Source of the DNA: Pullichristensenella excrementipullorum
GTDB taxonomy: Bacteria > Bacillota > Clostridia > Christensenellales > Aristaeellaceae
DNA: 48,887 nt
Direction: 5' to 3'
Assembly: GCA_018713365.1 (NCBI GenBank)
Contig: DVOU01000063.1
Location: forward strand, 1-48,887
Each line of letters starts with the position of its first letter. Within the stretch, counting starts at the first letter, position 1. Of this stretch, positions 29,764-35,501 are shown one piece after another. The notes below the pieces were generated by a model. It searched no databases, was not told where the DNA came from, and saw nothing but the letters and a program-made list of their open reading frames with translations. The translations under genes were made by a program, and so were the position numbers.

Positions 29764-30252
29764 ATGAAAACTCTGATCGCCTACGCCTCCAAAACGGGAA
29801 CGGCGGAAAAGTGCGCCCGCATGCTCGCGGAGCGCGTCCCGGGCGCAACGCTCTGCGACCTCTGCAAGGAAAAGCCGGACCCCGGCGCCTACGATCAGGT
29901 GATCGTCGGCGGCGGCGTGCGCATGGGCGCTTTGCACGTGGACGCACGCCAGTATCTGGACGGCTGCAAGCCCATCCTGCTTCAAAAGCGGCTGGGCCTG
30001 TACCTCTGCGCCGGTTTTGTGGAAAAGGCCGGCGCGCTGTTTGAAAACAACATCGACCCCGAACTGCGCGCGCACGCCCTTGCCTGCGACTGCTTTGGCG
30101 GCGAGATCGACATGGGCAAGCTGCGCGGCTTTGAAAAGCTGATCACGAAGATGGCCCTGCGCTCGTCCAAAGACGCGGAAGGTCAGTCGGCCATGCCGCG
30201 CCTCCTGCCTGAGCGCATTGAGGCTTTCGCAGCCAAATTCGCGGAGGCGTAA
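29764..30252 (+). CDS. Flavodoxin-domain protein (HemG-like)
   Basis: A 162-residue flavodoxin-fold protein. TLIAYASKTGTAEKCARMLAE is the FMN phosphate loop, and YDQVIVGGGVRMGALH the second FMN-contact loop. Size and the C-terminal helix fit the flavodoxin_5 / menaquinone-dependent protoporphyrinogen-dehydrogenase-like group, but no haem genes are near, so the electron partner is unknown. ATG 29764 has AAAGGAGAG upstream. The stop TAA is one base before the next start, which suggests translational coupling to the RecQ fusion. Confidence 0.82.
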   Translation: MKTLIAYASKTGTAEKCARMLAERVPGATLCDLCKEKPDPGAYDQVIVGGGVRMGALHVDARQYLDGCKPILLQKRLGLYLCAGFVEKAGALFENNIDPELRAHALACDCFGGEIDMGKLRGFEKLITKMALRSSKDAEGQSAMPRLLPERIEAFAAKFAEA

Positions 30253-30253
30253 G

Positions 30254-32413
30254 GTGGTTTTGCCGCGCAAGGGCCGCTACCGCCACTTCAAGGGCGGGGA
30301 ATACGAAGTTCTCTGCATCGCCCGCCATTCGGAGACGGACGAGCCGTTGGTCATCTACCGCGCCCTCTATCCCTGCCCGGACACCCCGAACGGGGAGGGG
30401 ATATGGGCGCGCCCGCTCTCTTCATGGAACGCCCCCGCCGAGGTGGAGGGAAAGGCCGTGCCGCGCTTTGCGCCCATCGCGGACGAAGCGCCGCTGCCGG
30501 AACCGCCGCCGGAGGAGGCGTTTTTTGCCGCGCCCCCGCCGGAAATGCCGGAAATGCCCGCCGCCGCTCCCGCACCCACCGGCGCCGAGCCCTGCGAAGC
30601 GCCCGAAGATGTGCTGAAGCGCGTCTTTGGCTACGACACCTTCCGCGAAGGTCAGCGCGAAGTCATCGACGCCATCCTCTCCGGCCGCGACGTGCTGGGC
30701 GTGATGCCCACCGGGGCGGGCAAGTCCATCTGCTATCAGGTGCCGGCGCTGGCTCTGCCGGGCTGCGCGCTGGTGATCTCGCCGCTCATCTCGCTGATGA
30801 AGGATCAGGTGGCGGCGCTCAAGCAGGCGGGCGTGGCGGCTGCGTTTCTCAACAGCTCACTCACCGAGCGGCAGATGGACATCGCCCTTGGAAACCTCGC
30901 CGCCGGACAGTACAAGCTGGTCTACGTCGCCCCGGAGCGCCTGCTCACGCCGCGCTTTTTGTGCCTGTGCCGCGCGCTGCCCATCTCCATGGTCGCCGTG
31001 GACGAGGCGCACTGCATTTCCCAGTGGGGGCAGGATTTCCGCCCCAGCTATCTGGACATTCCCCAATTTCTCGAAGCCCTTCCCGCGCGCCCGCGCCTGT
31101 GCGCCTTCACGGCCACGGCCACCAAGCGCGTGCGCGGCGACATACAGCGCCTGTTGGGCCTGCGCGAGCCGTTTGCGCTGGTGACGGGCTTCGACCGCCC
31201 CAACCTGCGCTTTTTCGTCGAGCGGCCCCGCGACAGGATGGAGGCGCTGTTTCGCGCGCTCGCCAGCCACGAAGGCGAGAGCGGCATCGTCTACTGCGCC
31301 ACCCGCAAGGCGGTCGAAAAGGTCTGCGGCGAGCTGTGCCTGCGCGGCGTCTCCGCCACGCGCTACCACGCCGGCCTTTCCGACGCCGAGCGGCGCAAAA
31401 ATCAGGAGGACTTCTCCTATGACCGCGCACTGGTGATGGTGGCCACCAACGCCTTTGGCATGGGCATCGACAAGGCGGACGTGCGCTTTGTCATCCACTT
31501 CAACATGCCCAAGGACCTCGAAAGCTACTATCAGGAGGCTGGCCGCGCCGGGCGCGACGGCGAGGCGGCGGACTGCGTGCTGCTCTTTGGCAAGAGCGAC
31601 GTCGCCACCCAGCGCTTTCTCATCGACAAAATGGGGGAGGAGGGCGATCTGGACGGCGCGGCGCTCGCCTCCGCCCGCCGCGCCGCGTGGGAGCGCCTCG
31701 ACCAGATGACCGCCTACTGTCAGACCGACAAGTGCCTGCGCGCCTACATCCTCCGCTACTTTGGCGAACCGGCGGCGGAGAACTGCGGCGCGTGCGGCAA
31801 CTGCCTGCAGCCCGCCGAGCTTGCCGACGCCACCAAGGTGGCCCTGCCGGTGCTTCAGTGCGTGCAGGACATCAACGGTCGCCTCGGCGCGGGTCTCATT
31901 CGTTCGACGCTGCTGGGCAGCAGGGAAAAGCGCCTGCTGGAGCTGGGACTCGACCGCTCCCGCCACTACGGTCGACTGGACGGCATGCGCAGGGCGCTTT
32001 TGAGCGATGTCATCGACGAAATGATCGAGCGCGGCTACCTCGCCTCTTCCGGCGGCAAATACGCCGTGGTGCGCCTGGGTCCAAGGGCAAAGTCGGCGCT
32101 GGCGGGCGAGCCGGTGCTGCTGCGCGCGCGCGCGACCGCTCCCGAGTCTGGCGCGAGCCGCAAGACGCGGAGTGCGCCCGAGGGCGTGGACGCCGGACTT
32201 TTCAACATGCTGCGCGCCCTGCGCCTGCGCATCGCCGAAAAGCGCGGCCTGCCGGCCTATATGATCTTCAACGACGCCACGTTGCGCTATATGTGTGCGG
32301 TGAAGCCGCAAACGCGGGAACAGCTTCTCGACGTTCCCGGCGTGGGCGAGGCCAAGTCGCGCGCCTACGGCGACGACTTTTTGCGCGCCATTGCCCGCTG
32401 GCAAAAGGAATAA
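30254..32413 (+). CDS. DUF1653-RecQ helicase fusion
   Basis: A 719-residue protein. Residues 3-72 match DUF1653 (KGRYRHFKGGEYEVLCIARHSETDEPLVIYRALY, then WARPLSSW and RF), a small domain of unknown function. A Pro/Ala/Glu-rich linker (about 75-115) leads to an ATP-dependent 3'-5' RecQ helicase: MPTGAGKS (151-158), DEAH (250-253), a zinc site with Cys489, 494, 511, 514 and 517, a winged helix and a C-terminal HRDC domain (about 640-719). The start is GTG 30254 with GGAGG 6 bases upstream, inside the previous gene's end; without it the DUF1653 domain would be cut. It is the last gene of the glutamine synthetase operon. Confidence 0.9.
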   Translation: MVLPRKGRYRHFKGGEYEVLCIARHSETDEPLVIYRALYPCPDTPNGEGIWARPLSSWNAPAEVEGKAVPRFAPIADEAPLPEPPPEEAFFAAPPPEMPEMPAAAPAPTGAEPCEAPEDVLKRVFGYDTFREGQREVIDAILSGRDVLGVMPTGAGKSICYQVPALALPGCALVISPLISLMKDQVAALKQAGVAAAFLNSSLTERQMDIALGNLAAGQYKLVYVAPERLLTPRFLCLCRALPISMVAVDEAHCISQWGQDFRPSYLDIPQFLEALPARPRLCAFTATATKRVRGDIQRLLGLREPFALVTGFDRPNLRFFVERPRDRMEALFRALASHEGESGIVYCATRKAVEKVCGELCLRGVSATRYHAGLSDAERRKNQEDFSYDRALVMVATNAFGMGIDKADVRFVIHFNMPKDLESYYQEAGRAGRDGEAADCVLLFGKSDVATQRFLIDKMGEEGDLDGAALASARRAAWERLDQMTAYCQTDKCLRAYILRYFGEPAAENCGACGNCLQPAELADATKVALPVLQCVQDINGRLGAGLIRSTLLGSREKRLLELGLDRSRHYGRLDGMRRALLSDVIDEMIERGYLASSGGKYAVVRLGPRAKSALAGEPVLLRARATAPESGASRKTRSAPEGVDAGLFNMLRALRLRIAEKRGLPAYMIFNDATLRYMCAVKPQTREQLLDVPGVGEAKSRAYGDDFLRAIARWQKE

Positions 32414-32414
32414 A

Positions 32415-32457
32415 GCGCAGGAGCGCCGCTCCCATATGGGAGTCAACGCTCCTGCGC
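32415..32457. terminator. Nested-palindrome terminator between convergent genes
   Basis: GCGCAGGAGCG (32415-32425) pairs perfectly with CGCTCCTGCGC (32447-32457). Inside the loop sits a second perfect palindrome CTCCCATATGGGAG (32429-32442). The right arm lies within the last codons of the leftward gene ending at 32443. On the minus strand TTTATT follows the stem. Confidence 0.65.
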
Positions 32458-32727
32458 CTTGCCCTGCAAACAGCGCTGCGCGTATCTGCGCGCCACCGCG
32501 GCGCTTTCAAATCGCGTCTCAACGCCGGTGAGATAGCACACTGCGTCCTGCCACTGTTCAAGGGTATATTCGCTCTCTTCGTGTTCCAGCAGTTCGCGCA
32601 GTGCCGCGCGCCGCAGCCCTCTGTCCAGCCGCAGGTCCGAGACCATGCAGCCGTGGCTGCGCGCCAGTGCGTCGAGCGGGTCCTCGCGCCGCCCGGTGCG
32701 CGGGCCTTCCCATCGTTCCCGTTTCAT
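32443..32727 (-). CDS. Hypothetical 94-residue protein
   Basis: A charged, helix-rich 94-residue protein without membrane segments or cysteine motifs. Visible features are the Arg-rich N-terminus (MKRERWEGPRTGRREDPLD) and the C-terminal stretch YTLEQWQDAVCYLTGVETRFESAAVARRYAQ. Not recognised. ATG 32727 has a GGAGATGAAGG site, and a good leftward promoter lies upstream, so it is probably a real gene. Its neighbour across the intergenic region is an XRE regulator reading the other way. Confidence 0.5.
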   Translation of the reverse strand: MKRERWEGPRTGRREDPLDALARSHGCMVSDLRLDRGLRRAALRELLEHEESEYTLEQWQDAVCYLTGVETRFESAAVARRYAQRCLQGKAQER

Positions 32728-32804
32728 CCTTCATCTCCATTCCAACGCCATGTATCACACGCGCAAATATATATGTAAGAACACATATGCGCATCATGTG
32801 ACCT

Positions 32805-32832
32805 ATTATACGCCTTCATGGCAAAAAGTCAA
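32805..32832 (-). promoter_or_regulatory. Promoter of 94-residue protein gene
   Basis: Minus strand TTGACT (32832-32827), 16-base spacer, TATAAT (32810-32805). The leader of about 70 bases contains the A/T-rich GCGCATAT element (32792-32785) also found before spo0A. Confidence 0.65.
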
Positions 32833-32902
32833 CTATCAGAATGATAAAATCAACCAATCCAAGGTGAGAACAAGGTATGCTGTTGGGTAAGAGGTGTTGG
32901 AA

Positions 32903-33184
32903 TTGGTCGATTTTGGCAAAAAACTGCGTGAATTGCGCATCTCTCGGGGCTGGACGCAGTCGCAGCTCTCCCTGCGTCTGGGCGTGACCAAGAGCGTGAT
33001 CAGCGCCTATGAGACATCCCTTCGCTATCCCTCTTACGACATCCTCATCCGCATCGCCGCGCTCTTTGGCGTGACCGCCGACTATCTGTTGGGCATCGAT
33101 GCAGGGCGGACGCTGGACATCACCGGCCTGAGCGACGAGCATGTGGCGCTGGTGCGCCAGTTGATCGACGCCCTTCGCGCCTGA
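32903..33184 (+). CDS. XRE-family helix-turn-helix regulator
   Basis: A 93-residue Cro/CI-type regulator. FGKKLRELRISRGWTQSQLSLRLG and VTKSVISAYETSLRYPSYDILIRIAALFGVTADYLLGID are a complete XRE DNA-binding domain, leaving a short 25-residue tail. The start is uncertain: no in-frame ATG exists. TTG 32903 is chosen because AAGAGGTG (32889-32896) is 6 bases upstream; GTG 32894 would lie in that site. It sits directly before spo0A and beside dyad repeats that could be its operators (inference). Confidence 0.8.
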   Translation: MVDFGKKLRELRISRGWTQSQLSLRLGVTKSVISAYETSLRYPSYDILIRIAALFGVTADYLLGIDAGRTLDITGLSDEHVALVRQLIDALRA

Positions 33185-33235
33185 GGCCTGATATACGCGC
33201 CTCCGGCAAAAAATCGCCTCTTTTTGCATCCTTTC

Positions 33236-33264
33236 CGCATATACGTGTATGCGCGCGCATATAC
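33236..33264. promoter_or_regulatory. Two overlapping palindromes upstream of spo0A
   Basis: CGCATATACGTGTATGCG (33236-33253) is a dyad with one mismatched pair. TATGCGCGCGCATA (33248-33261) is a perfect palindrome overlapping it. A TACAAT -10-like hexamer (33262-33267) follows with no good -35, so the dyads occupy the place where an activator or repressor would bind. Confidence 0.5.
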
Positions 33265-33298
33265 AATAGCAACACACAGGGAAAGGAAGCGGGCGAAT

Positions 33299-34075
33299 AT
33301 GGAAAAGATCCGCGTCGTGCTTGCCGACGATAATCTCAGCGTTTTGCGGCTTTTGACAGACTATTTTGCCGGCACTCCGGACATCGAACTGGTCAAGGCC
33401 GTCTCCGACGGCGCGCAGGTGGTGGACGCCGTGCGCGCGCTGCGGCCGGACGTGTTGGTGACAGACATCATCATGCCCCGGCGCGACGGCTTTCGCATCC
33501 TTGAGGAACTTGGGGAACTCCCCGAGCAGGAGCGTCCCCGCGTCATCGTGCTGACCGGGCTGTCGCGCGACGATCTTATTCTGCGCGCGGTGAAGCTGGG
33601 CGCGAGCTATTACATGGTCAAGCCCTTCGACGCGCGCCTGCTGGCCTGCCGCATCCGCGAGGTGGCTTCCTCGTTCGAGGACGCCATTATCCCAGCCTCG
33701 ACCGCATCCAGCGAGAGCGCCGGGCGGGACGTGGACGAACAGGTGACCAATCTCTTCCTCACCATCGGCATCCCCGCGCACATCAAGGGCTATCACTACC
33801 TGCGCGAAGCTGTGCGCATGGTGCTGGCCGAGCCGGACGTGATGAGCCGCATCACCAAGGAACTGTATCCCGGCATCGCCCGCAAGTTCGACACCACCGC
33901 CAGCAAGGTCGAGCGCGCCATGCGCCACGCCATCGACGTGGCATGGAGCCGCGGGCGGCTGGACGCGGTCAACAGCATGTATGGCTACAAGGTGCTGTCC
34001 CCGGACGACAAGCCGACCAACGGCGAGTTCGTCGCCCTCATCGCCGACAAGGTCTCGGCCAAAAAGAGCGCCTGA
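33299..34075 (+). CDS. spo0A: Stage 0 sporulation protein A (response regulator)
   Basis: A 258-residue master regulator of sporulation. Residues 1-120 are a receiver domain with acidic pocket ADDN, phospho-acceptor Asp56 (VTDIIMP), Thr in VLTGLS and Lys in VKPFD. From about residue 145 the Spo0A C-terminal DNA-binding domain is clear: VTNLFLTIGIPAHIKGYHYL, SRITKELYPGIARKFDTTASKVERAMRHAIDVAW and KPTNGEFVALIADK. ATG 33299 follows AAAGGAAG. In most Bacillota spo0A follows spoIVB; here it follows a small XRE gene instead. No 0A box (TGTCGAA) was seen upstream. Confidence 0.95.
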   Translation: MEKIRVVLADDNLSVLRLLTDYFAGTPDIELVKAVSDGAQVVDAVRALRPDVLVTDIIMPRRDGFRILEELGELPEQERPRVIVLTGLSRDDLILRAVKLGASYYMVKPFDARLLACRIREVASSFEDAIIPASTASSESAGRDVDEQVTNLFLTIGIPAHIKGYHYLREAVRMVLAEPDVMSRITKELYPGIARKFDTTASKVERAMRHAIDVAWSRGRLDAVNSMYGYKVLSPDDKPTNGEFVALIADKVSAKKSA

Positions 34076-34091
34076 GTTTCGGAAAAATTTA

Positions 34092-34125
34092 CATGCCCCG
34101 CCCTTGCCAACGCGAGCGGGGCATG
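34092..34125. terminator. 10-bp inverted repeat spanning the infC promoter
   Basis: CATGCCCCGC (34092-34101) and GCGGGGCATG (34116-34125) are perfect complements. The loop contains the -35 box of the infC promoter. It could end spo0A transcription, though only a weak T-rich run follows (TATAATATTT), or be a regulator site. Confidence 0.5.
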
Positions 34126-34132
34126 GTATAAT
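34104..34132 (+). promoter_or_regulatory. Promoter of infC-rpmI-rplT
   Basis: TTGCCA (34104-34109), 17-base spacer, TATAAT (34127-34132). Confidence 0.85.
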
Positions 34133-34138
34133 ATTTGG

Positions 34139-34292
34139 GCAAAGCAGAAGCGACCACTTCTCACCCGGCGGCATTGCCAGCGCGGGTCATCATAATTCCG
34201 TTCATGCCCAGGCATGGCGTTTTGTGGGAGTGGCGTTTCGCGCCGCTCATTTTTGTTGCGTTTTCGAGAGGGTCAACAGGAGGTGTGTTTCT
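34139..34292 (+). promoter_or_regulatory. L20-type leader with attenuator of infC operon
   Basis: A leader of about 150 bases. It opens with GCAGAAGCGACCACTTCTCA (34144-34163), a small hairpin that resembles the conserved start of the Bacillota infC/L20 leader. It continues with a CATGCC-CA-GGCATG hairpin (34203-34216) and ends with GAGTGGCG (34228-34235) / CGCCGCTC (34241-34248) followed by ATTTTT, an intrinsic terminator. In the known system, ribosomal protein L20 binds the leader and favours termination. Binding here is inferred. Confidence 0.75.
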
Positions 34293-34808
34293 ATCAACAA
34301 CGATCTCATGATCAATGAGGAGATCCGCGACCGCGAGGTGCGCGTGGTGGATCAGAACGGCGCGCAGTTGGGCATCATGTCCACGCATCAGGCGCTGCTT
34401 CTGGCCGAGGAGCGCCAGCTCGACCTGGTCAAGATCGCGCCGCAGGCCCGTCCGCCGGTGTGCAAGCTGATGGACTACGGAAAGTACCGCTTCGAGCAGT
34501 CCAAGCGCGAGCGCGAGATCCGCAAAAATCAGAAGGTCATCACCATCAAGGAAGTACGCCTGTCCGCCACCATCGAGGATCATGACGTGGACGTCAAGTT
34601 CAAAAACGCCGTGAAGTTCCTCAAGGACGGCAACAAGGTCAAAGTGACCATCCGCTTCCGCGGCCGCCAGATCACCCATTCGGAGATCGGGCGCGAGGTC
34701 ATGAAGCAGTTCGCCGAGCGGATCAAGGAATACGGCAACGTAGAGCGCGCCCCGTTGATCGAAGGTCGCAACATGACGATGCTCATCGCCCCGCGCGAAC
34801 AAAATTAA
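34293..34808 (+). CDS. infC: Translation initiation factor IF-3 (ATC start)
   Basis: A 171-residue IF-3, which binds the 30S subunit and proofreads start-codon choice. NDLMINEEIRDREVRVVDQNGAQLGIM, ARPPVCKLMDYGKYRFEQSKRERE and the C-terminal VKVTIRFRGRQITHSEIG are family-typical. AGGAGG (34278-34283) is 9 bases before ATC 34293, while the first ATG (34308) is 24 bases away, so a rare ATC start is deduced. infC genes are known for using AUU-type starts that IF-3 itself discriminates against, giving autoregulation. First gene of infC-rpmI-rplT. Confidence 0.93.
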   Translation: MNNDLMINEEIRDREVRVVDQNGAQLGIMSTHQALLLAEERQLDLVKIAPQARPPVCKLMDYGKYRFEQSKREREIRKNQKVITIKEVRLSATIEDHDVDVKFKNAVKFLKDGNKVKVTIRFRGRQITHSEIGREVMKQFAERIKEYGNVERAPLIEGRNMTMLIAPREQN

Positions 34809-34837
34809 GCGCGTACAAAACGAGAGGAGGAACTTTC

Positions 34838-35035
34838 ATGCCCAAGCAAAAGACCCACAAGGGCGCGGCCAAGCGCTTTGACCTCACCAAGAGCGGCAAG
34901 GTGAAGCGCGCGCAGGCGTTCAAGCGCCATATCCTCACCAAGAAGCCCACCAAGCGCACCCGCAACCTGCGCAAGGCTGCGTATCTCACCAGCGCTGAAG
35001 GCAAGACCATGAAAAAACTGATGCCCTACAAGTAA
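34838..35035 (+). CDS. rpmI: 50S ribosomal protein L35
   Basis: A 65-residue very basic protein with MPKQKTHKGAAKRFDLTKSGKVKR at the start and LRKAAYLTSAEGKTMKKLMPYK at the end, the standard L35 pattern. Strong GAGAGGAGG site before ATG 34838. Second gene of the operon, 15 bases before rplT. Confidence 0.98.
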   Translation: MPKQKTHKGAAKRFDLTKSGKVKRAQAFKRHILTKKPTKRTRNLRKAAYLTSAEGKTMKKLMPYK

Positions 35036-35050
35036 GGAGGCGAACCCCAA

Positions 35051-35407
35051 ATGGCACGAGTAAAGAGGGCTGTCAACGCCCTGAAAAAGCGTCGCAAGGT
35101 CATGAGGCTGGCCAAGGGTTACTTTGGCGCCAAGAGCAAGCAGTACCGCGCTGCCAGCGAGCAGGTCCGCCGTTCGCTCCGCTACGCCTATATTGGCCGC
35201 AAGCAGAAGAAGCGCGATTTCCGCCGCCTGTGGATCGCCCGCATCAACGCCGCGGCCCGCATCAACGGCCTGAGCTATTCCCGCATGATCAACGGCCTGA
35301 AGGTCGCCGGCGTGGACATCAATCGCAAGGTCCTCTCCGAGCTGGCCATCTCCGATCCCGCCGCTTTCGCCGCCCTGGCGGAGAAGGCCAAGGAAGCCGC
35401 GAAGTAA
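35051..35407 (+). CDS. rplT: 50S ribosomal protein L20
   Basis: A 118-residue rRNA-binding protein needed early in 50S assembly and, in this operon type, the translational or attenuation repressor that binds the leader. MARVKRAVNALKKRRKVMRLAKGYFGAKSKQYR and RRLWIARINAAARINGLSYSRMINGL are diagnostic. AAGGAGG precedes ATG 35051. Last gene of the operon, followed by a strong terminator. Confidence 0.98.
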   Translation: MARVKRAVNALKKRRKVMRLAKGYFGAKSKQYRAASEQVRRSLRYAYIGRKQKKRDFRRLWIARINAAARINGLSYSRMINGLKVAGVDINRKVLSELAISDPAAFAALAEKAKEAAK

Positions 35408-35421
35408 GGCTGTTTCTTATC

Positions 35422-35449
35422 AAAGCCCCCTCCGTCGAGGGGGCTTTTT
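35422..35449. terminator. Terminator of infC-rpmI-rplT
   Basis: Perfect 11-bp stem AAAGCCCCCTC (35422-35432) / GAGGGGGCTTT (35437-35447), loop CGTC, T run to 35449. It can also serve the leftward nrdD. Confidence 0.95.
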
Positions 35450-35458
35450 CCATGCAGA

Positions 35459-35500
35459 AGCGCCGGCCTCTCGCAAAGAAAGGCCGGCGCTGGCGTTTTT
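35459..35500. terminator. Second hairpin between rplT and nrdD
   Basis: AGCGCCGGCCT (35459-35469) and AGGCCGGCGCT (35481-35491), perfect 11 bp, with TTTTT at 35496-35500 in the plus direction. It directly follows the nrdD stop. Confidence 0.75.
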
Positions 35501-35501
35501 G

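Noticed and set aside
33248..33261. TATGCGCGCGCATA as a replication or recombination site
   Set aside because: A single copy in a promoter region next to regulators; an operator is a simpler reading and no origin features are present.
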